Assembly (NCBI GenBank): GCA_038207625.1 | Contig: JBBQZO010000021.1 | Coordinates: forward strand, 1 to 64,000 | Direction of reading: 5' to 3' | From: JBBQZO01 sp038207625 | Lineage (GTDB): Bacteria > Pseudomonadota > Gammaproteobacteria > Burkholderiales > Burkholderiaceae_D | Length of the DNA stretch: 64,000 bases | Shown here: positions 37,783 through 46,107 of the stretch, in pieces | Numbering within the stretch: the stretch's first letter is position 1 | How the letters are laid out: the number at the start of each line of letters is the position of its first letter | Made by a program: the position numbers and the translations under genes | Notes under the pieces: generated by a model | What the model was told of the DNA's origin: nothing | The model's database searches: none | What the model saw: the letters and a program-made list of their open reading frames with translations, nothing else

Positions 37783-38130
37783 ATGCTGGTGGCCAAGGTG
37801 CGTCAGGATGCGGAAAAGGATTTGCCGACCTTGACCAAGGCCGAGCTGGCCGAACTGCTGTTCGAACAGGTCGGCCTGAACAAGCGCGAAGCGAAGGATA
37901 TGGTCGAGACGTTCTTCGACGAGATTCGCAACGCACTCGAGCGCGGCGAGGCGGTCAAGCTGTCCGGCTTTGGCAATTTTCAGTTGCGCGACAAGCCGCA
38001 GCGACCGGGACGCAACCCAAAGACGGGCGAAGAGATTCCCATCACGGCGCGCCGCGTCGTCACTTTCCATGCGAGCCAGAAGCTCAAGGCCATGGTCGAA
38101 GAAACCCAGCCTGCGGCGCGCGCCGTTTAA
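37783..38130 (+). CDS. ihfA: integration host factor subunit alpha
   Basis: DNA-bending nucleoid protein, alpha subunit of IHF. The core LTKAELAELLFEQVGL to VTFHASQKLKAMVEE includes the Pro-tipped DNA arm RPGRNPKTGEEIPITAR. I give the ATG at 37783 (115 residues), which already adds about 15 residues before the usual start. The frame is open to 37687 and codes a protein-like NNNDVDSAVLQSALAADLHR, so the real start may be further upstream at a TTG, GTG or non-canonical codon; alternatively a TTG at 37831 with AAGGA upstream gives the classical short form. Position after pheT is the conserved one. Confidence 0.93.
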   Translation: MLVAKVRQDAEKDLPTLTKAELAELLFEQVGLNKREAKDMVETFFDEIRNALERGEAVKLSGFGNFQLRDKPQRPGRNPKTGEEIPITARRVVTFHASQKLKAMVEETQPAARAV

Positions 38131-38140
38131 GTGAGCCGTG

Positions 38141-38545
38141 ATGAACGACCGCATCAGCAAGACTGAGCTCATGGTATTGCCGCCGATACCGGCCAAACGC
38201 TACTTCACGATCGGCGAAGTGAGCGAGTTGTGTGGTGTCAAACCGCATGTGCTGCGTTACTGGGAACAGGAATTCACTCAGCTCAAACCGGTCAAACGGC
38301 GTGGCAACCGGCGTTATTACCAGCACCATGAAGTGCTGTTGATACGCCGTATCCGCGAGCTGCTGTACGAGCAGGGTTTCACGATCAGTGGCGCGCGCAA
38401 CAAGCTCGACAGCCGCACCGGTGCGCCCTTGCACGAGTTCGACGCCGACGCCGAGGCGCAGGCGCTGGTCGCGCCACAGGAGGTGCCGCTCGACCGCAGC
38501 TGGATCCGGCAGGAGCTGTTGGACATCCTGGCACTGTTAAAGTAA
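38141..38545 (+). CDS. MerR family transcriptional regulator
   Basis: A 134-residue MerR-type protein: winged helix-turn-helix at residues 20-90 (YFTIGEVSELCGVKPHVLRYW), with the dimerising helix reduced to about 25 residues. No Cys-based metal site, so not a metal sensor. It directly follows ihfA, an arrangement common in Proteobacteria. Target unknown. Confidence 0.9.
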   Translation: MNDRISKTELMVLPPIPAKRYFTIGEVSELCGVKPHVLRYWEQEFTQLKPVKRRGNRRYYQHHEVLLIRRIRELLYEQGFTISGARNKLDSRTGAPLHEFDADAEAQALVAPQEVPLDRSWIRQELLDILALLK

Positions 38546-38736
38546 AGCAGGCAAACCCGAAGAGCGCATCAGCGCTCTTTGCCGTTTACGGGCGGCCTGC
38601 CCGAGTGCGCCTCGCGTACGCGCTTCCGATTCGCATTGCGGTAACATCGGTTCAGACGCGCCGCAGCGTGCGCCGGCATCGGCTGCGCGGCGTTGCGGCG
38701 CCGTTGTTCCGCTTGGCGGGCAGGGAGGGACGCGTC

Positions 38737-39369
38737 ATGATACGGGTGGCCATCTGCGACGATCACCAGATCGTTCGGGCCGGATTCGCGCACTGGTTTG
38801 CCGACTCCGATCAATTTGACGTCGTCGCGGCCGTGGCCAGCGGGCGCGCAGCGCTCGACATCGCCAGGCGCAATGTGTGCGATGTGCTGCTGCTCGATAT
38901 CGCGATGGCCGACCTGAATGGCATCGATACGCTGCGCACGATCCGCCAGGGCCAGCCGGGCTTGCCGGTGCTGATCCTGTCGGGCTATCCGGTACGCCAA
39001 TACGCGCTCAGCGTGCTCAAGATGGGCGCCAGCGGCTACCTCAACAAGGAGTGCGACATCGACGAATTGAAGCACGCCGTGCGCACCGTCGCGCAGGGGC
39101 GTCGCTATATCAGTGCGCAGGTCGGCGAAGTGCTGGCGCAAAGCCTGCAGCGCGATCCGCAACTGGCCGTGCATGCCAGTTTGTCGGAGCGTGAATGGCA
39201 GGTATTCCTGCATCTGGCGCGCGGGGCGACGGTGTCCGAACTGGCCGCGCTGTTGTCCTTGTCGGTCAAGACAGTGAGCACGTATCGCACCCGCGTGATG
39301 GAAAAGATGCATCTGCAGACCAATAGCGAACTGACCTACTATGCGATGACGAATCAATTGCTCGACTGA
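38737..39369 (+). CDS. NarL/FixJ-type response regulator
   Basis: A 210-residue regulator: receiver domain (1-120; phosphoacceptor Asp54, DD at 8-9, Lys near 104) and LuxR-type DNA-binding domain (about 145-205). Start ATG at 38737 has GGAGG upstream. The partner kinase follows 141 nt downstream on the same strand. Confidence 0.93.
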   Translation: MIRVAICDDHQIVRAGFAHWFADSDQFDVVAAVASGRAALDIARRNVCDVLLLDIAMADLNGIDTLRTIRQGQPGLPVLILSGYPVRQYALSVLKMGASGYLNKECDIDELKHAVRTVAQGRRYISAQVGEVLAQSLQRDPQLAVHASLSEREWQVFLHLARGATVSELAALLSLSVKTVSTYRTRVMEKMHLQTNSELTYYAMTNQLLD

Positions 39370-39510
39370 GCTGTCGCCCGGCCGGGGAACCTATCGGCGC
39401 CGGGCCCACTCCATCTTCTGGTGAGCGAGCGCGCAGCGGTCAATCGGGCGTGAACGGGACGGCGCCTTGGCACTGTGGATGCCGCCGGCGTGCTTAGCAA
39501 GGAGTCAGAG

Positions 39511-40416
39511 ATGCGAAGGACCAGTCCAGGTTTGCCGACCTATCGGCGGCGCGCGCAGCGTGCTGGCGGGGCGCGTGCCATGCGGCGCGCCAACGCGCAA
39601 CTGGCGGCGCTGCTGCTGGCGCGCACCGAGCAACTGAGCGTGCTCACGCGCCATCTGATTGCCGTCAGCGAAGACGAGAAAGCCAGGCTGGCGCGCGAAC
39701 TCCATGACGAGCTGGGCGCCCTGCTGACGGTGATCGACATGGATCTGCAGAATGTGTTGCAGCAACTGCGTGCCCGCGAGCCGACGCTGGTGCGCTTGCT
39801 CGAGCGGGCGCGCGGCCAGGTGCTGCAAACGCTCGCACTGAAGCGCCGCATCGTCGACAATTTGCATCCCAGCATGCTCGACCACCTGGGTCTGCGTGCA
39901 GCGCTGCAGCACTATTGCCACGAATTTTGCAGTATCAGTGCGCTGGCCTGTCGCTGCGAGCTCGACCCGACGGCGGACTGGCTGCCGCCTGGCGCAGCGA
40001 TGGCCGTGTTTCGCATCGTGCAGGAGGCGCTCACCAATGTCGCCCGGCACAGTGGCGCGCGGCGCGTCGTGGTGCGCCTGCGGCGCGGCGCCGCCGGTTT
40101 GCATCTGCACGTCGACGATGACGGCGTGGGGATCGCTGACTCGGCGCTGGCGGCGGCCCAGTCGTACGGTCTGTTGGGTATGCGCGAGCGCGCCTTGTTG
40201 CTCGGCGCCAGCCTGTGCATTGCCCGCAAGGCTGATGGGCAGGGCACTGGCATCGACGTGATGATACCGATGCCTGAACGGCGCGCCGCGGCCGGCAGCG
40301 AACAGGGCGGCGCTAGCACGGTGCGCCGTCGTGCAGCAGACGCAGGTATTCGCTCTTCGCGATCTGGTAGCACTCGCCGGCCTGGCGCTCCAGGCCCTGG
40401 CGGTCCAGGATCGTGA
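39511..40416 (+). CDS. soluble NarX/DegS-like sensor histidine kinase
   Basis: A 301-residue cytosolic HisKA_3-type kinase. The phosphorylated His65 lies in ARELHDELG, the N box is IVQEALTNVARHSGA, the G boxes DDDGVGI and GLLGMRERA. There is no membrane helix and only a short coiled-coil N-terminus, so the signal must come from a partner or a cytoplasmic ligand. Start at ATG 39511 with AGGAG 6 nt upstream. The last ~40 residues (GSEQGGASTVRRRAADAG onward) lie beyond the ATPase domain and overlap the end of the convergent Crp-family gene by 104 bp. Confidence 0.9.
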   Translation: MRRTSPGLPTYRRRAQRAGGARAMRRANAQLAALLLARTEQLSVLTRHLIAVSEDEKARLARELHDELGALLTVIDMDLQNVLQQLRAREPTLVRLLERARGQVLQTLALKRRIVDNLHPSMLDHLGLRAALQHYCHEFCSISALACRCELDPTADWLPPGAAMAVFRIVQEALTNVARHSGARRVVVRLRRGAAGLHLHVDDDGVGIADSALAAAQSYGLLGMRERALLLGASLCIARKADGQGTGIDVMIPMPERRAAAGSEQGGASTVRRRAADAGIRSSRSGSTRRPGAPGPGGPGS

Positions 40417-41119
40417 TGTTGCCCCGATGGTAGCGGATCAGGCCGTCGTCCTGCAGCTTGCCGGCCGCCGTCGTGATGCTCTCGCGCCGCACACCGAGCA
40501 TGATGGCGATCAGTTCCTGGGTCACTTGCAGTGCGTTGCCGGGCGAGCGGTCGAGCCGGTCGAGCAGCCAGCGGCACAGTTTCTGCTCGATCGAGCCATG
40601 GCGCGCGCTCACGGCGTTCTGGGCGAGCTGGGCGAACAAGGCGTTGGCGTGACGCATCAGCAGCAGGGGCAGCGCGCCGCCCCGGTTGAATGCGGCGCGC
40701 AAGGCCGGCGTGGCGAGCCGATAGCACTCGCCCGCACTTTGCACCACGGCGCTGCAGATGGCCGCCTCGCCATCGCACAGCGATACCCCGAGCACGCCTT
40801 CGTGGCCGACCATGGCGATATCGGTGGCGCCGCCGTCGGCCGTCACGTGGCGCAGGGAGATGATGCTGCTGATCGGAAAATAGGCGTTCTCGAGCGGTGC
40901 TCCGTGGTGGAACAGCTCCTTGCCTTCGGGCAGGCTGAGTAATTCCAGTTGCGCTTCCAGTGCCGCGAAGCTGGCCTGTGGCAGGGCCGCTAGCAGGTCG
41001 TTGCGCCCGATGCTCGCATGTCCCATCAGCATCAGCGCGGCGCAGGCCGGGTGGTGGGTGCGCGGGGGCGTGGCGCGCGCATCTGCGTCCACGGCGACAT
41101 TGCGGCGAGCGTTGATCAT
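40313..41119 (-). CDS. Crp/Fnr family transcriptional regulator
   Basis: A 268-residue regulator with an N-terminal cyclic-nucleotide-binding-like fold (about 45-165) and a C-terminal winged helix (about 185-250, LGVRRESITTAAGKLQDDG). No CX2-3C iron-sulfur motif of FNR is present. Start ATG at 41119 has AAGGAG upstream. A 30-residue N-terminal extension precedes the sensor domain. It converges on and overlaps the kinase gene. Ligand unknown. Confidence 0.88.
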   Translation of the reverse strand: MINARRNVAVDADARATPPRTHHPACAALMLMGHASIGRNDLLAALPQASFAALEAQLELLSLPEGKELFHHGAPLENAYFPISSIISLRHVTADGGATDIAMVGHEGVLGVSLCDGEAAICSAVVQSAGECYRLATPALRAAFNRGGALPLLLMRHANALFAQLAQNAVSARHGSIEQKLCRWLLDRLDRSPGNALQVTQELIAIMLGVRRESITTAAGKLQDDGLIRYHRGNITILDRQGLERQAGECYQIAKSEYLRLLHDGAPC

Positions 41120-41274
41120 GATGCTCCTTGCGGTCGTCAAACTGCCAAGCCGGCGCTGTCGGGCCGGTCGGGCGCGCTTGCGGGGGCGCCCGATGCCTTT
41201 ACTGTAGAGCGCCGGGCACACCTTGGCGATAGGCGTCGAGCGCAACAGCGTGTAGGCCGCTGGCAAGCGCCGGC

Positions 41275-41290
41275 GTAGGTGTAGTCCTAC
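41275..41290. promoter_or_regulatory. inverted repeat in the crp-family / ompR-family divergent region
   Basis: GTAGG and CCTAC separated by 6 nt inside the 376-bp divergent gap (41120-41495). It could be an operator for either regulator; nothing else recognisable lies in the gap apart from a TAAT-containing AT-rich spot near 41440. Confidence 0.3.
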
Positions 41291-41495
41291 CGCCGCGGCC
41301 CGCCAGGCGCGCCTTGGCGCGCAAGACGCGGCATCCATCTTGCGCGCTTGTGCCGCGTCGTCGGCTTGCTGAAGCGCGTCGGCTGGCACGACGGGCAATG
41401 GCGGGTAAGCTGCTGCAATCGGGCAAAAATGCCGCATAATGCGCGACGTGGGGCGGCACGGCGCCGGCGAACCCGAAACGAACTGAAGACGACGC

Positions 41496-42161
41496 ATGCA
41501 CGTATTATTGGTGGAAGACGACGCAGTACTGGCTGACGGCCTGACCCGCATCCTGACCGGGCACGCGATGATGGTCGACGTGGTGGGCAATGGCAGCGCG
41601 GCCGACCAGATGCTGCAGCGTAGCGAGGTGGCCGTGGTGGTGCTCGACATCGGCCTGCCGGGCATCGACGGCTTCGAAGTGGTGCGCCGCCTGCGCGCGC
41701 GCGGCGGCACCACGCCGGTGCTGCTGCTGACGGCGCGCGACGCCATCGAAGACCGCGTGCGCGGCCTGGAACTGGGCGCCGATGACTATCTGGTCAAGCC
41801 GTTTGCCACCGCCGAACTGGTGGCGCGCATCCGCGCATTGGCGCGCCGCAACACGCCCAAGCCGGCCACGCTGGGGCTGGGTGCGCTCACGCTGGACACC
41901 TCGGCCAAGCGGGCGCGCATCGGCGAGCGCGTGATCGACCTGTCGGTGCGTGAGTGGGCGGTGCTCGAATACCTGCTGCAGCACGGTGGGCGGGTGGTGT
42001 CCAAGCAGCAGATCATCGATGCCATTCTGCCGTGGGGCGACGACCTGACGCTCAATGCCGTCGAGGTCTACATCTCGCGCGTGCGCCTGAAGATCGCCGA
42101 CGCCGGCGTGTCGATACGCACCATCCGCGGCTTTGGCTACATGCTCGAAGCGCAGGCATGA
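41496..42161 (+). CDS. OmpR family response regulator (QseB/TctD-like)
   Basis: A 221-residue response regulator: receiver (Asp51, Lys near 101 in YLVKPF) and OmpR-type winged helix (about 125-218, GRVVSKQQIIDAILPW). Its stop overlaps the kinase start by 4 nt. Confidence 0.94.
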   Translation: MHVLLVEDDAVLADGLTRILTGHAMMVDVVGNGSAADQMLQRSEVAVVVLDIGLPGIDGFEVVRRLRARGGTTPVLLLTARDAIEDRVRGLELGADDYLVKPFATAELVARIRALARRNTPKPATLGLGALTLDTSAKRARIGERVIDLSVREWAVLEYLLQHGGRVVSKQQIIDAILPWGDDLTLNAVEVYISRVRLKIADAGVSIRTIRGFGYMLEAQA

Positions 42162-43516
42162 GCAGCATCCGGCTGCGCCTGCTCAAATGGCTGATCGGGC
42201 CCATCCTGGTGATCAACCTGGCCGGCGGCGCGCTGACCTATTTGCTGGCGTGGATGCCGGCCCAGAGCGCGTTCGACCAGAGTCTGTTCGATGCAGCCGG
42301 GGCGCTGTGTGGACGGGTCACGGGCGGGGCCGACGGCGCCCGGGTCGACCTGCCGCCGCAGGCCGAACAGATGCTGCGCTCGAACGACGCGGACGCGACG
42401 TATTTCGTGGTGCGCGCCAACGGCGGCGCGGGCGCCAAACTGGCCGGCGACGCGGACTTCCCGGCGCCGCACGCCGGTGCCGAGCTGGGCTTGCCGTATG
42501 CCTACGACGCGACGATGCGCGCGGAACCCGTGCGGGTGGTCAGTGTGCGCCTGCGGGTTGGCGGGCATACGCTGCAGGTGGGGGTGGCCAAGACCTTGCG
42601 CAAGCGCTTGCAGACGCGCGCGGCCATCGTGCGGGCGCTGGTGTTGCTTGAAGCGCTGTTTAGCGCTGCGCTGGTGGGTCTGATCTGGTTCTCGGTGACC
42701 ACCGGGCTGCTGCCGCTGAACCGCATGCGGGCCGACCTGAACGCACGCGACGCGGCCGACCTGTCACCGATCCAGGACGACGCGGTGCCGTTCGAGCTGG
42801 GGCCGGTGGTGAGCGCGTTCAACGACTTGCTGGCCAAAGTGCAGGCCGGCGCCAGGGCCCAGCATGATTTCCTGGCCAACGTCGCGCACCAGTTGCGCAC
42901 CCCGTTGGCCGGGTTGAAGATGCAGCTCGAATGGCAGGCCGAGCGGCACGCCGCCGAGCCGGAGACCAGTGCGTCGATCGCGCGCATGCTGTCGGCGACC
43001 GAGCGCATGATACGCCAGACCAACCAGTTGCTGGCCCTGGCGCGCGCCGAGCCCAGTTATTTCGAGAAGACCCGCCTTGAACGGCTGGACCTGGCCGCGC
43101 TGGTGCAGGACGCGATCCAGCAATTTGTCGATCAGGCGAGCTTGAAGGGGATCGACCTCGGTTTCGACCTGCTGCCCAGTCCGATGGTGGGCGACCGCTT
43201 CCTGCTGCGCGACCTGATCGATAACTTGATCGACAATGCGCTGCGCTATACGCCGGCGCACGGCAGCGTTACCGTCAGTTGTTACAGCGATGCCGGCGCG
43301 GCCGTCTTCATGGTCGAGGATAGTGGGCCGGGCATCGCGCCGTCGCGGCGCGAACACGTGTTTGCGCGTTTCGTGCGGCTCGATGACAAGACCACCGGCA
43401 GCGGGCTGGGCCTAGCGATCGTGCGCGACATCGCGCAGGCGCACGGTGCCAGCGTCACGCTCGGCGATGGCGCCGGCGCCAAGGGCTGCCTGCTGACGGT
43501 GCGCTTTCCGGGCTAG
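42158..43516 (+). CDS. membrane sensor histidine kinase (QseC/TctE-like)
   Basis: A 452-residue kinase with helices at about 9-31 and 157-180 flanking a 125-residue periplasmic sensor, a linker, HisKA with His244 in VAHQLRTPLAG, and a C-terminal ATPase domain (about 345-452, NALRY, DSGPGI, GSGLGLAI). ATG at 42158 overlaps the regulator stop. The pair lies just upstream of the minor-pilin operon, but a regulatory link is only positional. Confidence 0.93.
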   Translation: MSSIRLRLLKWLIGPILVINLAGGALTYLLAWMPAQSAFDQSLFDAAGALCGRVTGGADGARVDLPPQAEQMLRSNDADATYFVVRANGGAGAKLAGDADFPAPHAGAELGLPYAYDATMRAEPVRVVSVRLRVGGHTLQVGVAKTLRKRLQTRAAIVRALVLLEALFSAALVGLIWFSVTTGLLPLNRMRADLNARDAADLSPIQDDAVPFELGPVVSAFNDLLAKVQAGARAQHDFLANVAHQLRTPLAGLKMQLEWQAERHAAEPETSASIARMLSATERMIRQTNQLLALARAEPSYFEKTRLERLDLAALVQDAIQQFVDQASLKGIDLGFDLLPSPMVGDRFLLRDLIDNLIDNALRYTPAHGSVTVSCYSDAGAAVFMVEDSGPGIAPSRREHVFARFVRLDDKTTGSGLGLAIVRDIAQAHGASVTLGDGAGAKGCLLTVRFPG

Positions 43517-43658
43517 CACTCGCTACGGCAAAGAAATATTTCCACTTGTCAGTGTTTTGTCAGCATTACTTCAGGGAAATGACAGCTTCGCGCTTTATGA
43601 TGAAGCTATACATAGACCGTGTGCCAGTCAGGCGCCGGATAATTCGCCGAGGCAGGAA

Positions 43659-44219
43659 ATGAATAAGCGTTCTCAGGGTTTTACGATGGCCGAATTGATG
43701 GTGACGGTTGCCATCATCGGCGTCGCCTCGGCGATCGCCCTGCCCAGTTACCAGAACATGGTGATCGACGGGCGCGTGAGTGCGCAGGCCAATGACCTGA
43801 TGGCGGGCCTGCTGTTGAGCCGCTCTGAAGCGGTCAAGCGCAACACCCGCGTGACGATGTGCAAATCGAGCGATGGGGCGACCTGCGCAACCACGGCCGC
43901 CGATTGGAGCATGGGCTGGATCGTGTTTGTCGATGGCGGTGTGGCGGGGGCCGTCGATGGCACCGATACGATCTTGCGGGTGCAGGGGAAATTGCCTGTA
44001 GGAAGTATTCTCGTCGGCGACACCAATGTCAGCAACAACGTTTCGTATACCGGCAACGGGCAAACCAATACCACCGGCACCGGCGTGACGCAGACCGGTA
44101 CCTTCAGCGTGTGCGGACCCTCGTCCAAAGGAGCCCGTCGCAAGATCAGTCTGACCCAGGGCAGTGGCTGGGCTGGCGTGAGCACGGTGCCGGCGGCGAC
44201 CAACTGCACCGATGCATAA
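43659..44219 (+). CDS. fimT: minor pilin, FimT/GspH family
   Basis: A 186-residue prepilin: short basic leader, cleavage motif G/FTMAE with Glu5, then the hydrophobic pilin helix. GspH-type C-terminal domain with a Cys pair. Initiates type IV pilus assembly with PilVWX. First gene of fimT-pilV-pilW-pilX-pilY1-pilE. Start ATG at 43659 with AGGA upstream. Confidence 0.92.
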   Translation: MNKRSQGFTMAELMVTVAIIGVASAIALPSYQNMVIDGRVSAQANDLMAGLLLSRSEAVKRNTRVTMCKSSDGATCATTAADWSMGWIVFVDGGVAGAVDGTDTILRVQGKLPVGSILVGDTNVSNNVSYTGNGQTNTTGTGVTQTGTFSVCGPSSKGARRKISLTQGSGWAGVSTVPAATNCTDA

Positions 44220-44229
44220 ACAGGAAATA

Positions 44230-44271
44230 ATCATGAAACGAGAACGTGGAATCATGAAACGAGAACACGGG
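44230..44271 (+). repeat. 21-bp tandem duplication at the pilV start
   Basis: Two 21-bp units (44230-44250 and 44251-44271), each containing ATCATGAAACGAGAAC, differing only at the end. Each carries an in-frame ATG. Confidence 0.85.
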
Positions 44272-44712
44272 TTTTCCATGCTGGAAGTGCTGATCACGAT
44301 GCTCATCGTCAGTTTTGGCTTGCTGGGCATTGCCGGCATCATCATCACTAGCGTCAAGAACAATCAAAGCTCGAACGTGCGCAGCCAGGCCAGTCTGATG
44401 GTCAATGACATTCTTGACCGGATGCGCGCCAACCGCACGCCAGCCGAAGGTCCGTCGTTGCCATATGACTTGCTGATCTCCACCCCGACAGCGACCACCG
44501 CGCCGCCCGCCGGCCCGAACATCGCGGCCAGCGACCTGTACAGCTGGCGCACGGCGCTGGCGGCGACGCTGCCAAGCGGAACCGGTTCAATCAAGATGAA
44601 TCCCGCCACCAAGAACGTGACCGTTGTCGTGCAATGGAATGATTCCCACGGGGGCGACCGCGACCATGCCGGTGCCAGCACTGAATCGCTCACCGTGCAG
44701 GCGCGCCTGTGA
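44233..44712 (+). CDS. pilV: minor pilin PilV
   Basis: A 159-residue minor pilin with prepilin motif G/FSMLE and hydrophobic N-terminal helix. ATG at 44233 has AGGA 7 nt upstream; a second ATG at 44254, made by the 21-bp duplication, would give a seven-residue shorter leader. Overlaps pilW by 4 nt (GTGA). Confidence 0.9.
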   Translation: MKRERGIMKREHGFSMLEVLITMLIVSFGLLGIAGIIITSVKNNQSSNVRSQASLMVNDILDRMRANRTPAEGPSLPYDLLISTPTATTAPPAGPNIAASDLYSWRTALAATLPSGTGSIKMNPATKNVTVVVQWNDSHGGDRDHAGASTESLTVQARL

Positions 44713-45521
44713 GCGCCGCGATGGTCAGGATGGCGCGGCGCCACCGGGGACTCGGCCTGGTGGAGGTGATGATCGCCATGGCGATCGGGATGCTGCTGCT
44801 CGGCGCCTTGGCCTACTTCTTCATCGGCAGCAAACGTATGAGCACCACCCAAAACGATGTGGCGCGCATGCAGGAGAGCGCGCGCAATGCGATGGAAGTG
44901 ATCGGCAAGGCGGTCCGGCAAGCGGGTTACCAGCTCGATACCGCGCCGTTTGTCGATTTCCAGGGCACGCCGGTGAGTGGCACCGATGGCGGCACGATGA
45001 GCGGTCAACAGGATCCACCCGACACGCTGACCTTGCAGCAGGATCCAGCCTGGAAGAGTGATCCGGCCAATTCGGTTGCCGGTGTGGAAACGGACTGCTC
45101 CGGCGCCGTGATCACGTCGGCCAATGCGATCGATCCGGTTTCGGGCAAGCCCACGCCCAACACGGCGCTCGTGTCGAGTGGTTTTTCCATCACGGGCACC
45201 AATCTGATGTGTGATACCAGCGGCAACAATCCCGCCAGCGGCGGCGTGATCGTGGCCGACAATATCGAGAACATGCAGATCAACTATGCGATCTGCGCCC
45301 TCGGTTTCCCAGAGACGGTCATGTACTACACGCCCGATCCGACCGGCAAGGAGGCGCGCGTGTCGGCTGTGCGGGTGAGTCTGCTGGTGCGCGGTCCGAC
45401 CGGCAATATGGTGCCCGGCGGCTCGCAGACTTTCATGTACAACGACAGCTCCGTCACGACCACCGATGGCCACTTGCGTCAGGTCTACACATCCACGTTT
45501 AGAGTCAGGAATATCCATTGA
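44709..45521 (+). CDS. pilW: minor pilin PilW
   Basis: A 270-residue minor pilin with prepilin motif G/LGLVE and helix AMAIGMLLLGALAYFFIG. Start is a GTG overlapping the pilV stop by 4 nt. Part of the pilus tip-priming complex. Confidence 0.9.
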   Translation: MSAAMVRMARRHRGLGLVEVMIAMAIGMLLLGALAYFFIGSKRMSTTQNDVARMQESARNAMEVIGKAVRQAGYQLDTAPFVDFQGTPVSGTDGGTMSGQQDPPDTLTLQQDPAWKSDPANSVAGVETDCSGAVITSANAIDPVSGKPTPNTALVSSGFSITGTNLMCDTSGNNPASGGVIVADNIENMQINYAICALGFPETVMYYTPDPTGKEARVSAVRVSLLVRGPTGNMVPGGSQTFMYNDSSVTTTDGHLRQVYTSTFRVRNIH

Positions 45522-46078
45522 AAGCGCACCTTATAAAGCGCCGCATGCCTGCCCGGCAGACGGGAGCGGTGTTAATGACGGGCCTCATTTTCCTCGTGGT
45601 GCTGACGATGATTGTGCTGGCGGTCCTGCGCGGCGGCTCACTCGAGGAGCTCATGGCGCGCAACTCGCGCGATCATGAGGTGGCGTTGCAATCGGCCGAA
45701 GCGGTGTTGCGGGACGCCGAGGCGAGCTTGTTTTCTGCGGCGCCGTTCGATCCGTTTGACTCGAGCAAGTTCAGTAGCACCTGCGTCAACGGATTTTGTC
45801 GCGCGCCGGCGGCCGGTTATACCTGGCAGGCGATCGACTGGAGCGCCACCGGCGGTGTGACGCGCTCATTTGCGGCGGCCGGCTCGGCGCTGGCCGGTTT
45901 GAGCAAGCAGCCGCGCTACGTGCTGGAGATTCTGACCGTGCCAACCAAGTCCAGTCCGGGCGGCGATTGCACGAACGGCGTGGTCAAGATCACCTCGCGC
46001 GGCGAGGGCAATGGGGGCTCGGTAACGTATGTGCAGTCGGTGTTCCGATTTCCAGTCAGTTCAAAAATCTGTGATTAA
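45518..46078 (+). CDS. pilX: minor pilin PilX
   Basis: A 186-residue PilX-type pilin. Prepilin motif G/AVLMT followed by a hydrophobic helix (GLIFLVVLTMIVLAVL). Start is TTG at 45518: AGGA lies 7 nt upstream and the codon overlaps the pilW stop (TTGA). ATG at 45545 is possible but has no ribosome site. Confidence 0.88.
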   Translation: MKAHLIKRRMPARQTGAVLMTGLIFLVVLTMIVLAVLRGGSLEELMARNSRDHEVALQSAEAVLRDAEASLFSAAPFDPFDSSKFSSTCVNGFCRAPAAGYTWQAIDWSATGGVTRSFAAAGSALAGLSKQPRYVLEILTVPTKSSPGGDCTNGVVKITSRGEGNGGSVTYVQSVFRFPVSSKICD

Positions 46079-46107
46079 CCGGCGCTGGACCGTCTAGGAG
46101 AATGAAG

